From contig NZ_CP053748.1 in the NCBI RefSeq assembly GCF_024400215.1, positions 2,728,001 to 2,792,000 on the forward strand: DNA of 64,000 nucleotides, written 5' to 3'. Positions 55,125 to 63,313 of this stretch are shown one piece after another (within the stretch, counting starts at the first letter, position 1; every line of letters begins with the position of its first letter). The notes below the pieces were generated by a model. The model worked only from the letters and a program-made list of their open reading frames with translations. It was not told the DNA's origin and searched no databases. This DNA is from Massilia sp. erpn (GTDB taxonomy: Bacteria; Pseudomonadota; Gammaproteobacteria; Burkholderiales; Burkholderiaceae_D). A program made the position numbers and the translations under genes.

Positions 55125-56486
55125 TCAGGCTGCATCCAGGCTGGGCGCGGCGGCAATCAGCTCGCCGCGCAGGGAATAAGAGAGGCTTTCGGTGATGCGC
55201 ACATCGACCATCTTGCCGGCCAGGCGCGCGCCGTCGGCGCCGCCGTCGAACAGCACGGTGCGCGTATTGCCGGCGCGGCCCTGCAGTTCGCTGCCGCCGT
55301 TCTTCGACGGGCCTTCCACCAGCACCTGCTGCACGCTGCCCACCATGGCCAGGCTGTGGCGCTTGGTGTTCTCGTCGATCAGCGCCTGCAGGCGCTGCAG
55401 GCGCGCCAGCTTGGCCTCGTGCGGCGTGTCGTCGGCCAGGTTGGCGGCCGGGGTGCCGGGGCGCTTGCTGAAGATGAAGCTGAAGCTGTTGTCGAAATCG
55501 ACGTCGCGCACCAGCTTCATCATGGCTTCGAAATCTTCCTCGGTCTCGCCGGGGAAGCCGACGATGAAGTCGGAGGCCACGGTGATGTTGGGGCGCACCG
55601 CGCGCACGCGGCGGATCACCGATTTGTATTCGAGCGCGGTGTAGCCGCGCTTCATCGCGCCCAGGATGCGGTCGGCGCCATGCTGGGCCGGCAGATACAG
55701 GTGGTCGGCCAGCTGCGGGATCTTGGCGTAGCAGTCGATCAGGCGCTGCGTGAATTCCTTCGGGTGGCTGGTGACGAAGCGGATGCGTTCGATGCCGGGA
55801 ATGGCGGCCACGTATTCGATCAAGAGCGCGAAATCGGCCAGCTGGCCGTCTTCGGCCATGGCGCCGCGGTAGGCGTTGACGTTCTGGCCCAAGAGCATGA
55901 CTTCCTTCACGCCCTGAGCGGCCAGGCCGGCGACCTCGGTCAGCACGTCGTCGAAGCGGCGCGAGACTTCCTCGCCGCGCGTATAAGGCACCACGCAGTA
56001 GCTGCAATACTTGCTGCAGCCTTCCATGATGGAGACATAGGCGAAGGCGCCGTCCACGCGGGCCGGCGGCAGGTGGTCGAATTTCTCGATTTCCGGGAAG
56101 CTGATGTCGACCTGCGGCTTGCCGCTGTGGCGCCGCAGCTCCATCATTTTCGGCAGGCGGTGCAGGGTCTGCGGACCGAACACGATGTCCACCTGGGGCG
56201 CGCGCTTGACGATGGCGTCGCCTTCCTGCGAGGCGACGCAGCCGCCCACGCCGATCAGCAGATCGGGCTTGGCTTGTTTCAGCTTGCGGAACTGGCCCAG
56301 GTCGGAGAAGACCTTCTCCTGCGCCTTTTCGCGCACGGAACAGGTGTTAAGGAGGATCACGTCGGCATCTTCCGGGCGGTCGGTGCGCACCAGCCCCTCG
56401 GACGCGCCGAGCACGTCGGCCATCTTGTCCGAGTCGTACTCGTTCATCTGGCAACCAAAGGTTTTGATAAAGACTTTTTTCTGCAT
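55125..56486 (-). CDS. miaB: tRNA-2-methylthio-N6-dimethylallyladenosine synthase
   Basis: MiaB is a radical-SAM methylthiotransferase acting on A37 of tRNAs that read U-starting codons. The 453-residue product has the N-terminal cluster cysteines in [22 protein letters not shown] and [11 protein letters not shown]. The radical-SAM motif is [15 protein letters not shown], and a C-terminal TRAM domain follows. ATG 56486 gives [15 protein letters not shown]. It heads the miaB-phoH-ybeY operon. Confidence 0.97.
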   Translation of the reverse strand: MQKKVFIKTFGCQMNEYDSDKMADVLGASEGLVRTDRPEDADVILLNTCSVREKAQEKVFSDLGQFRKLKQAKPDLLIGVGGCVASQEGDAIVKRAPQVDIVFGPQTLHRLPKMMELRRHSGKPQVDISFPEIEKFDHLPPARVDGAFAYVSIMEGCSKYCSYCVVPYTRGEEVSRRFDDVLTEVAGLAAQGVKEVMLLGQNVNAYRGAMAEDGQLADFALLIEYVAAIPGIERIRFVTSHPKEFTQRLIDCYAKIPQLADHLYLPAQHGADRILGAMKRGYTALEYKSVIRRVRAVRPNITVASDFIVGFPGETEEDFEAMMKLVRDVDFDNSFSFIFSKRPGTPAANLADDTPHEAKLARLQRLQALIDENTKRHSLAMVGSVQQVLVEGPSKNGGSELQGRAGNTRTVLFDGGADGARLAGKMVDVRITESLSYSLRGELIAAAPSLDAA

Positions 56487-56595
56487 AAGTGGAAGTTTAC
56501 CGTAATTCGAAATGCCAGGGCTGGCGAAATGGCCTTGCATTCCGGGCAAGCGCGCCCTAAATTGAAGAAGCTTGATCTATCCGGCGGAGGTTGCC

Positions 56596-56889
56596 ATGGC
56601 AGTGAATGCGATATCGGGCGTCAGTTCCGGCGCCTATGTACAGCAGGTCAATAATGCTGCCGCCGAGCGCCGCGTCGAGCAGGCGCGTCTGGCCGAGCAG
56701 GACCAGGCTCGGCGCGAAGCCGATGTGGCCCGCACCGACCAGCAGAATGTCGAGCGGCGCCAGGCCCAGCAAACCTCCGATGCGGAGGCGGCCCAGCAGC
56801 GCGATTTTCTGACGCGCCAGCAATTGCAGGCCCAGAACAGCCAGCCCCAGGCGCCCGCGCCGGGCAGCCGCGTCAACGAAGTGGTGTAA
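56596..56889 (+). CDS. Small uncharacterised coiled-coil protein
   Basis: The 97-residue protein starts MAVNAISGVSSGAYVQQVNN and continues as a Glu/Gln/Arg/Ala-rich helix (about residues 18-80) likely to form a coiled coil, then a Pro/Gln-rich end. GGAGG seven bases upstream supports the ATG. No family is recognised. It diverges from miaB, and its promoter must lie in the 110-base gap. Confidence 0.7.
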   Translation: MAVNAISGVSSGAYVQQVNNAAAERRVEQARLAEQDQARREADVARTDQQNVERRQAQQTSDAEAAQQRDFLTRQQLQAQNSQPQAPAPGSRVNEVV

Positions 56890-57255
56890 ATCTTTCCTTG
56901 TAGCTACAGCGTTTTCTTCCCTTCACCCCAGTCCGGCGAGCAAGCCGGACTGCCAAGTTGTAACAGTTTCTTTCCGGTTTCTTGCGTGCGCCGCGAACCG
57001 CCCCCATGTGTTGAAATAGCATTGTTGCCAAGTTTTCTAGCGCATTGTTGAGCTAGAACAATGTCTGTGCGGCACTGCTTGGCTGGAGCCACCCGGTTTG
57101 GGCATAAGATTGCCGGTAGAGCAATTTCGTTTAAACCCTGGCCCCTGCGCCAGTTTTTCCCGGCGTAACTCGTTCTGAAACTTCTTGAGGAAAGCAGCAT
57201 CTTTCCAAGTTCGGAGCAGATTTATTTCAGTAACCATATAGAGACGAGGAACATC
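56890..57255 (+). other. 366-base non-coding leader region
   Basis: No gene is seen here on either strand. The hairpin CAGTCCGGC-gagcaa-GCCGGACTG (56930-56952) may end transcription of the upstream small gene. Further down, TTCTAGC (57035-57041) and GCTAGAA (57052-57058) form an inverted repeat with a 10-base loop, a possible operator. The stretch from about 57060 to the ATG at 57256 could be a long 5' UTR. The region is less GC-rich than its surroundings. Confidence 0.55.
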
Positions 57256-57606
57256 ATGGCACACCACGCACTTGCATCCCAGGATAGTTACAACCCCAAC
57301 CACTTGCTCGATATTTTGCTGGGCAAGATGCAGCTGAAGAATGACGCTGCGCTGTCGCGCCTGCTCGAAGTGGCGCCGCCGGTCATCAGCAAGATCCGCC
57401 ACCACCGCCTGCCGGTGGGCGCCTCGCTGCTGATCCGCATGCATGAAGTGACCGGCATGAGCATCCGCGACCTGCGCGACCTGATGGGCGACCGCCGCAC
57501 CAAGTACCGCCTGTCCGACGCCCAGGGCCGGCCGAAGCCGGAAGACAAGCTGGCCGCGCAGGCCAAGGCCAGCGAGGGCGGCACCGGCGGCAACTATGCC
57601 CACTGA
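57256..57606 (+). CDS. Small XRE-like DNA-binding protein (predicted)
   Basis: The 116-residue protein has a segment (about residues 28-76) that fits a Cro/CI-type helix-turn-helix: NDAALSRLLEVAPPVISKIR, then LPVGASLLIRMHEVTGMSIRDL. The C-terminal 35 residues are charged and flexible. GAGGAAC just upstream supports ATG 57256. The target is unknown. The long leader with an inverted repeat suggests self-regulation. It converges with the HDOD gene. Confidence 0.72.
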   Translation: MAHHALASQDSYNPNHLLDILLGKMQLKNDAALSRLLEVAPPVISKIRHHRLPVGASLLIRMHEVTGMSIRDLRDLMGDRRTKYRLSDAQGRPKPEDKLAAQAKASEGGTGGNYAH

Positions 57607-57639
57607 GCAGGCCGCTGCCGGTGGTGTTGCTGGCGCCGT

Positions 57640-58482
57640 TCAGGCCAGCAGCACCATCGAGATTTCTTCGTATTGCAGTTCGGTTTCGCGGAAGATGTGC
57701 ATATAGCTGTCTTCGTCGATGGCCAGGGCCTGCCAGGCCACGGCCGACACCGGCGGCACCAGGTCGTCCGGGGCCTGCGCCAGATCGAGCGCATGCACGA
57801 TGGCGTCGGCCACATGGATGATGGCCGCCAAAAAGCCCGCGCCCGGCGCTTCCGGGTCGTGGTGGCCGCCGATGGCCAGCCGCATCGTATCGGAAAAATT
57901 CCAGTGTTCCGCCAGCGCCAGTCCGGCCTCCACATGGTCGATGCCGAGCACGGCGCGCTCGGCCTCCAGCAGGTGGCAATCGTGTTCGGCGCGGTAAGCC
58001 AGCACTTCCTCATAGCGCTGCGGGAAGCTCGACACCAGCACCAGGCGGCCGATATCGTGCAGCAGGCCGGCGGTAAACGCGTAATCCTGGTTGAAGCGCA
58101 TATGGCGCGCCAGCACCTTGGCGCAGGCGGCGCTGGCGATCGAATGGCGCCAGAAGGCCTTGTGGTCGAAGCCGGCGCAGGCGCCCTCGGCGAAGCAGCC
58201 GGTGACGGCGGCCGCCGTGATCAGGTTGCGCGTGGTCTGGAAACCCAGATAGGTGATGGCCTGGTGGATGGTGGTCACCTTCACCTGCAGGCCGTACAGC
58301 GAGGAGTTGGCCAGGCGCAGGGTCTTGGCCGTCAGCGCCTGGTCGTGCGAGACCTTCTTGGCCAGCACCGAGATATCGATGTCTTCCTGGTCGATGCTGT
58401 TCAGCAGTTCCATCACCACGGCCGGCAGCGAAGGCAGGTCGTCGAGCTGGGTCACCACATCGTCGTAACTGAGCGGGCTCAT
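57640..58482 (-). CDS. HDOD-domain signalling protein
   Basis: The 280-residue protein is a single HDOD domain: LPSLPAVVMELLNSID, ISVLAKKVSHDQALTAKTLR, NSSLYGL and YAFTAGLLHDIGRLVL. Later sequence retains IDHVEAGLALAEHW and IGGHHDP, which recall HD phosphohydrolases. HDOD proteins act in regulation, often with two-component or cyclic-di-GMP systems. It overlaps the upstream small gene by 4 bases (58479-58482). Confidence 0.88.
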   Translation of the reverse strand: MSPLSYDDVVTQLDDLPSLPAVVMELLNSIDQEDIDISVLAKKVSHDQALTAKTLRLANSSLYGLQVKVTTIHQAITYLGFQTTRNLITAAAVTGCFAEGACAGFDHKAFWRHSIASAACAKVLARHMRFNQDYAFTAGLLHDIGRLVLVSSFPQRYEEVLAYRAEHDCHLLEAERAVLGIDHVEAGLALAEHWNFSDTMRLAIGGHHDPEAPGAGFLAAIIHVADAIVHALDLAQAPDDLVPPVSAVAWQALAIDEDSYMHIFRETELQYEEISMVLLA

Positions 58483-58817
58483 GGCGTCTGCTCCATGCCG
58501 AGGCGGAAGTCGGCGACAAAGCGGCGCAGCACGCCGCGCGCCCAGTCCTGCGGCGCATCGGGATCGTGGCGGCGGAACAGGTGGTTCAGGCGCGCTTCAT
58601 GGTGCTGGCGGCTGGCCGCTTCCTCGGCGGCGCTGGGACCGTCCAGGCGGATCGGCAGCGTGGCAATGCCGTGGCGCGGCATCAGGGCGATCATGGCTTC
58701 GGTCAGCACCGTGCCTTGCGGCAGCAGCACATGGCCTTGCACGTCCAGCAATTCATCGGACAGGATCATCCCCGGCTGCACGTCCGCCAGCGCCAGGTGT
58801 TGGTAACTTGCCGTCAT
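58479..58817 (-). CDS. Small protein translationally coupled to the HDOD gene
   Basis: The 112-residue protein begins MTASYQHLALADVQPGMILS. The segment LADVQPGMILSDELLDVQGH then LLPQGTVLTEAMI resembles the short beta-rich module found N-terminal to some HD-GYP and HDOD proteins. The second half is Arg/His-rich. A strong GGAGGAG precedes ATG 58817. The 4-base overlap with the HDOD gene suggests the two subunits work as one protein split into two chains. Confidence 0.72.
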   Translation of the reverse strand: MTASYQHLALADVQPGMILSDELLDVQGHVLLPQGTVLTEAMIALMPRHGIATLPIRLDGPSAAEEAASRQHHEARLNHLFRRHDPDAPQDWARGVLRRFVADFRLGMEQTP

Positions 58818-58895
58818 GGCTCCTCCGTGTTTCTACAGTGCGATCTTACCATTGCGGGGTTGCAATGTCTGTCCCGCCAGCGTGCGCGCCCGCGC

Positions 58896-58901
58896 TAAAA
58901 T
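58896..58901 (+). promoter_or_regulatory. Possible -10 box for the orphan histidine kinase
   Basis: TAAAAT in GCGCTAAAATCTTGCC lies 82 bases before the kinase start. On the other strand TAAGAT (58843-58848) could serve the small gene at 58479. The 165-base gap therefore probably holds two divergent promoters. Confidence 0.4.
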
Positions 58902-58982
58902 CTTGCCAAGAGGCAGGCCATACCGTACATTGGTGGGACAAGAGCGAATGCAAGCTTGCGCCGGCAAGGGAGGACAGCTTAG

Positions 58983-60566
58983 ATGTACGGAATTCAAGGC
59001 CGCCTGACAGCCCTGTTTGTGGTCATCGTGACCGTGGTGTTGGGCATTTCCGGCACCTATGCCCAGATCAGTCTGGGCCAGGAGCTGGAAGTGAGCAATC
59101 AGCGCCTGCGCGAAGGCGTGCTGACCCGTTTGCAAACCAGCCTGCCTTCGGCGCTGTGGGATCTGGACAAGGCCAAGGTGGACAATATCGTGGCGGCCGA
59201 AATGCTGCCGCCCGAGCTGGTCGCCATCCGCGTCTACGATACCTCGGTCGGCCTGTTCTCGGGCAAGGTGCGCCGCCCCGACGGCAACGCCGTGAATGTG
59301 GAAAACGAGCGCGCCATCGGCGGCTCGCCCGTGGTGGCCGACCTGGCCTACCGCGACGCCGGCGCCGCCGGCAGCCTGAAACCGGTGATCGTCGGCCGCG
59401 TGGTCGTCAACTTCAGCCGCGAGCAGATCGACGCCACCCTGGCCGCCGAAATCCGGCGCAAGGTGATCGAGGTGCTGCTGCTCGACCTGATCCTGGTGGT
59501 GGCGCTGGCGCTCAGCCTGCGCATCGTGTTCGAGCCGCTCAAGCAGCTGCGCGACGGCCTGTCCGAACTGGCCACGCGCGGCAGCGACGAAGTCGAGGAG
59601 TTGCCGGAAAAGCGGCGCGACGAACTGGGCGACGTGATCCGCGGCTTCAACGCCATCCAGCGCAAGGTGAAGTCCATTATCCGCCGTACCCGCGAAGCCG
59701 AGGACGAGGCCCGCCGCGCCGCGCAGGAGACGGCGCATGCGCTGGACGATCTGCGCCGCACCCAGGAGTCGCTGCTGCAGGCCGAGCGCCTGGCCTCGCT
59801 GGGCGGCCTGGTGGCCGGCGTGGCCCACGAAATCAATACCCCGGTCGGCATCGCGCTGACCAGCGCCTCGGTGCTGCGCGACGCCACCGAGCAGGTGCGC
59901 CAGTCGGTCGAAGCGGGCATGGTGAAGAAATCCGACATCCTCAAATACATCGACACCGCCGGCGAGAGCACCACCCTGGTGATGAACAACTGCTACCGCG
60001 CCGCCCACCTGATCCACAGCTTCAAGCAGATCGCCGTCGACCAGGTCAGCGAAGCGCGCCGCCGCTTCGAGCTGCAGGAATACATCGGCGAGGTGGTGGC
60101 CAGCCTGCAGCCCAAGCTGAAGAAATCGCATATCAATGTCAGCATCGAGTGCCCGGCCGATATCGTGCTTGACAGCTATCCCGGCGCCCTGGCCCAGGTC
60201 ATCACCAACCTCACGCTGAACTGTGTGGAGCACGCCTTCGACCCGCAGATGGAAGGCTTGATCCAGATCCGCGTGCGCCTTGAGGGTGACATTATCGAGA
60301 TGGCCGTGACCGACAACGGCAAGGGCATCGCGCCCGATATGCTGGACCGCGTGTTCGACCCCTTCGTCACCACGCGCCGCGGCCAGGGCGGCACGGGGCT
60401 GGGCCTGAACATTGTCTTCAACCTGATTGCCAAGCAGTTCGGCGGCACCATTACCGTCAGCAGCACGCTGGGCCAGGGTGCCAGCTTCGTGCTGCGCATC
60501 CCGCGCATCACGCCGTCCCACGAGGACAGCGATGAACCGCATGCCGACGCGCCGCTGCATGCCTGA
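58983..60566 (+). CDS. Orphan membrane sensor histidine kinase
   Basis: The 527-residue protein has a membrane span (about residues 8-28), a periplasmic sensor of about 130 residues and a second span (about 158-180). A HAMP linker and a coiled coil (about 230-270) follow. The dimerisation histidine is H282 in GVAHEINTPVG, followed by the N-box LTLNCVEHAF, the G1 box DNGKGIAPDM and the G2 box GGTGLGLNIV. No response regulator is adjacent. It diverges from the HDOD pair, a possible downstream partner. Confidence 0.93.
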   Translation: MYGIQGRLTALFVVIVTVVLGISGTYAQISLGQELEVSNQRLREGVLTRLQTSLPSALWDLDKAKVDNIVAAEMLPPELVAIRVYDTSVGLFSGKVRRPDGNAVNVENERAIGGSPVVADLAYRDAGAAGSLKPVIVGRVVVNFSREQIDATLAAEIRRKVIEVLLLDLILVVALALSLRIVFEPLKQLRDGLSELATRGSDEVEELPEKRRDELGDVIRGFNAIQRKVKSIIRRTREAEDEARRAAQETAHALDDLRRTQESLLQAERLASLGGLVAGVAHEINTPVGIALTSASVLRDATEQVRQSVEAGMVKKSDILKYIDTAGESTTLVMNNCYRAAHLIHSFKQIAVDQVSEARRRFELQEYIGEVVASLQPKLKKSHINVSIECPADIVLDSYPGALAQVITNLTLNCVEHAFDPQMEGLIQIRVRLEGDIIEMAVTDNGKGIAPDMLDRVFDPFVTTRRGQGGTGLGLNIVFNLIAKQFGGTITVSSTLGQGASFVLRIPRITPSHEDSDEPHADAPLHA

Positions 60567-60632
60567 GAGGGCAGGCGGGCGCCCGGATTGGCACCGCTGC
60601 CGCATACTGTCGCCAGAATAAGGAGGAGCAAG

Positions 60633-61175
60633 ATGAGCGAACGCCGCCAGATCGCCCTGCTGCGAGGCATCAATGTCGGGCGCGCCAAACGCGTCGCCAT
60701 GGCCGATCTGCGCAAGCTGCTGGGCGACCTGGGATTCAGCGACGTGCGCACCCTGCTCAACAGCGGTAATGTGGTCTTCAGCGCCAGCCAGGCGCCGCGC
60801 GAGGTGGCCACGCGCATGGAGGAAGCCTTGGTGCTCAAGCTGGGCGTGGGCGCGCGCGTCACCGTGCTCGACGCCGAACAGCTCGACGCCATCGTCGAAG
60901 AGAATAGTTTGCAGGCGCAGGCGGACGATCCCGCGCGCCTGCTGGTGGCCGTGCTGAACCAGCCGGCCGACCGCGCGCGCCTGGAGCCGCTGCTGCACCA
61001 GGACTGGCAGCCGGAAGCGTTTGCCCTGGGCCGCTGGGCCGCCTATATCTGGTGCGCCGACGGCGTGCTGGCCAGCCGTGCGGCGGCCGCCATGGGCAAG
61101 ATCCTGGGCGACGCCGTCACCACGCGCAACTGGGGCACCATCAGCAAGCTGCAGGCGCTGGCGCGCGAAGCTTAG
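60633..61175 (+). CDS. DUF1697 family protein
   Basis: The 180-residue protein begins MSERRQIALLRGINVGRAKR, the hallmark of DUF1697, and has LLGDLGFSDVRTLLNSGNVV and the late TTRNWGTISKL motif. The function of the family is unknown. AAGGAGGAG eight bases upstream fixes ATG 60633. It stands alone between the kinase and a DUF3224 gene. Confidence 0.92.
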   Translation: MSERRQIALLRGINVGRAKRVAMADLRKLLGDLGFSDVRTLLNSGNVVFSASQAPREVATRMEEALVLKLGVGARVTVLDAEQLDAIVEENSLQAQADDPARLLVAVLNQPADRARLEPLLHQDWQPEAFALGRWAAYIWCADGVLASRAAAAMGKILGDAVTTRNWGTISKLQALAREA

Positions 61176-61215
61176 CGCCGGCGCCCACATTCAATCAAAA
61201 AAAACGGAGGGAAGC

Positions 61216-61605
61216 ATGGCAATTGCAAACGGTGAATTCGACGTGAAGATGGCCCCCGAAGCCCTGTCCCAGGTCAGCGAGGGCAGCGGCATCGGCCGCA
61301 TGCATCTGGACAAGCGCTACCACGGCGTGCTGGATGCGAGCGGACGCGGAGAGTTCCTCAGCTATATGGGCTCGGTGCCCGGCTCGGCCATTTATGTGGC
61401 GGTGGAAAGGGTGGAAGGCACGCTGCATGGCCGCAGCGGCAGCTTCACCCTGGTGCACCGCGGCGTCATGGGCGGGCCGCACGATGGCTTGCAGATCTTT
61501 GTCGCGCCCGACTCCGGCACGGGCGAGCTGAAGGGTATCAGCGGCAAACTCGACATCAAGATCGAGAACGGCAAGCACTTCTATTCCTTCGAATACAGCC
61601 TGTAA
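61216..61605 (+). CDS. DUF3224 family protein
   Basis: The 129-residue protein has a compact beta-barrel-like pattern with GEFDVKMAPEAL, YHGVLDASGRGEFLSYMG, YVAVERVEGTLHGRSGSFTL and VAPDSGTGELKGISGKL, all typical of DUF3224. The function is unknown, though the allene-oxide-cyclase-like fold is small-molecule binding in some relatives. CGGAGGGAAGC precedes ATG 61216. Confidence 0.9.
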   Translation: MAIANGEFDVKMAPEALSQVSEGSGIGRMHLDKRYHGVLDASGRGEFLSYMGSVPGSAIYVAVERVEGTLHGRSGSFTLVHRGVMGGPHDGLQIFVAPDSGTGELKGISGKLDIKIENGKHFYSFEYSL

Positions 61606-61665
61606 CGATTGCCCGAAAGCTAAGGTCGGGCTACAATGGCATTTTAAAAGTTGCCATGTGGAAAT

Positions 61666-61842
61666 ATGAAAAAGAAGAACGACCATTTGCGCGGCCTGCT
61701 GATCCTGGGCAGCGTGCTGGTGGTTTTAGTACTGGCCGGCTTTGCCCTGTCTGACGGTGGCGGGCGCAAGGTCGGCTGCATCGGCCGCGCCATCGCCAGC
61801 GGCATCTCCTTCTCCAACATCCACGCCGTCTGCGGCCTGTAA
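61666..61842 (+). CDS. Small single-pass membrane protein
   Basis: The 58-residue product MKKKNDHLRGLLILGSVLVV and so on has a positively charged N-terminus, one hydrophobic span (about residues 11-28) and a short Cys-containing end (VGCIGRAIASG, HAVCGL). A TACAAT box at 61632-61637 could be its promoter. No family is recognised. The gene is short, but the typical signal-anchor layout supports it. A palindromic repeat starts 14 bases after the stop. Confidence 0.6.
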   Translation: MKKKNDHLRGLLILGSVLVVLVLAGFALSDGGGRKVGCIGRAIASGISFSNIHAVCGL

Positions 61843-61855
61843 ACCCACCGCCACA

Positions 61856-61908
61856 GCCGAGCCCGTGTCCACTTTGGTGCCAGGCACCACGGTGGACACG
61901 GGCTCGGC
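61856..61908. repeat. Palindromic intergenic repeat E
   Basis: GCCGAGCCCGTGTCCAC and GTGGACACGGGCTCGGC are perfect outer arms of 17 bases; the centre TTTGGTGCCAGGCACCACG contains the family core GGTGCCaGGCACC. It shares its outer arms with cluster A and its inner core with clusters B and C, linking the two subfamilies. Confidence 0.9.
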
Positions 61909-61965
61909 CGTTGGAGCGGGCTTTTTGCGCTAGACTGGGGGCTTTTCGACTCCCCATATTTGCGC

Positions 61966-62790
61966 ATGATGAAATCCTCCACCCTGGGCCTGCTGCTGGC
62001 GGGCGTTGTGCTGGCCGGTTGCGGCAGCTTCAAGAAAAAACCTGAACCGGTAGCCGCGTCAGCCAATCCGCAAGTCCTGCTGCTGGGGGAGGTGCATGAC
62101 AATCCCCAGGGCCATAAGCTGCGCTATGAGGAATTGCGCAAGCGCGTGGCGGCGGGCTGGCGGCCCGCCATCGCCATGGAGCAGTTCGACCGCGAACAGC
62201 AAGCCTTGCTGGACGAGGCGCAAAAGAGCTGCCTCGACGCCAATTGCCTGATCCGCGTGATGAAGGGGCCGCGCTGGGACTGGCAGCTCTACCATCCTGT
62301 GATCGAACTGGCGCTGAACAACAAGCTGCCGCTGATCGCCGCCAACCTCTCGCGCGGCGATGCCTCGAAAGTGGTGCGCGACGGCGTGGCGTCCTCGTTT
62401 GACGCGCCGACCGTGGCCGCCTACCGCCTCAACGAAGCGCTGCCGGCCGATATCGTCCAAGGCCAGGAGGCGGAAATCCGTACCGGCCATTGCAATATGC
62501 TGCCCGACAGCATGGTGCCCGGCATGGTCAATGCCCAGGTGGCGCGCGATATCTGGATGGCCAAGCTGGTGCGCGCGCAAAGCCCGCGCGATGTGGTGCT
62601 GATCGCCGGCAATGGCCATGTGCGGCGCGATATCGGTGTGCCGCGCTGGCTGGACGCCATCCAACCCAAGCTGACGTGGACCAGCATCGCCTACGCCGAA
62701 GGCAAGGCCGGCGATGGCCAGTTCGACCAGGTGCGCAAGGTCGATGCCGTGCAGCGTCCCGATCCCTGCGCCAAATTCAAAGGCAAGTAA
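61966..62790 (+). CDS. ChaN-family lipoprotein
   Basis: The 274-residue protein has a lipoprotein signal with lipobox LAGC (cysteine near residue 21) followed by a Lys/Pro linker. The ChaN-type (haem-binding uptake, Tiki-like) domain has LLLGEVHDNPQGHKLR, AMEQFDREQQ and LIAGNGHVRRDIGVPRW. Relatives bind haem or have peptidase-like folds; the role here is not known. ATG 61966 or 61969 are equally likely starts, and a TTG at 61960 is less likely. Confidence 0.86.
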   Translation: MMKSSTLGLLLAGVVLAGCGSFKKKPEPVAASANPQVLLLGEVHDNPQGHKLRYEELRKRVAAGWRPAIAMEQFDREQQALLDEAQKSCLDANCLIRVMKGPRWDWQLYHPVIELALNNKLPLIAANLSRGDASKVVRDGVASSFDAPTVAAYRLNEALPADIVQGQEAEIRTGHCNMLPDSMVPGMVNAQVARDIWMAKLVRAQSPRDVVLIAGNGHVRRDIGVPRWLDAIQPKLTWTSIAYAEGKAGDGQFDQVRKVDAVQRPDPCAKFKGK

Positions 62791-62845
62791 GCGCCGCGGC
62801 GCGCCTGGCGCCGGCGTGCTAAGGTGGCGCCAGGAGGATCGATCC

Positions 62846-63172
62846 ATGGAACAGCTTTATCACGCCGCCGCGCCCACCCGCGCCGAGGTCGACGCGCTGC
62901 GCGGCCCGGCGCTGCTGGAATTCGGCGCCAACTGGTGCGGCTACTGCCGCGCCGCCCAGCCGCTGCTGGCCGAAGCCTATGCCGGGCATATCGCCATCCC
63001 GCACATCAAGGTGGAAGACGGTCCCGGCCGCGCGCTGGGCCGCTCCTTCCGCATCAAGCTGTGGCCGACCCTGGTCTTCCTGCGCGACGGCCAGGAAGTG
63101 GCGCGCTTGGTGCGCCCCGCCAGCGCCGAGGAAATCCGCCAAGCCTTCGCCCAGCTCTCCGCCACTGCCTAG
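62846..63172 (+). CDS. Thioredoxin-family protein
   Basis: The 108-residue protein is a bare thioredoxin fold with active site NWCGYCRAAQP (C31 and C34 approximately), FRIKLWPTLVFLRDGQ with the cis-proline, and no signal peptide, so it is probably cytoplasmic. It resembles the YbbN/TrxA-like single-domain proteins. AGGAGGATC precedes ATG 62846, which was chosen over a far upstream in-frame start inside the ChaN gene. Confidence 0.87.
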   Translation: MEQLYHAAAPTRAEVDALRGPALLEFGANWCGYCRAAQPLLAEAYAGHIAIPHIKVEDGPGRALGRSFRIKLWPTLVFLRDGQEVARLVRPASAEEIRQAFAQLSATA

Positions 63173-63177
63173 CATGC

Positions 63178-63212
63178 CGGCAGCCGCGTGGCCCCGGGGC
63201 CGGCCGCTGCCG
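63178..63212 (+). terminator. GC-rich hairpin after the thioredoxin gene
   Basis: CGGCAGC (63178-63184) and GCTGCCG (63206-63212) bracket an inner palindrome GGCCCCGGGGCC. There is no T tract. It may separate the thioredoxin gene from the aldehyde dehydrogenase gene, whose leader follows. Confidence 0.35.
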
Positions 63213-63313
63213 TAGCGCCTTCCCGCCGCGCTGCCGGCGTTTCGGTGTATCCTTCCGCGGTATTCATAAGCCAACTGCGCCACCCGGCGCCGAATAATAA
63301 AGGAGAGGAAGCG

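Noticed and set aside
54058..56007. A single 649-residue minus-strand frame suggesting an MiaB-PhoH fusion
   Set aside because: The first 290 residues are an out-of-frame reading of miaB. Real PhoH begins at a TTG two bases after the miaB stop.
58833..61190. Minus-strand open frame of 785 residues opposite the histidine kinase and DUF1697 gene
   Set aside because: It crosses two well-supported plus-strand genes and an intergenic region and shows no domain motif.
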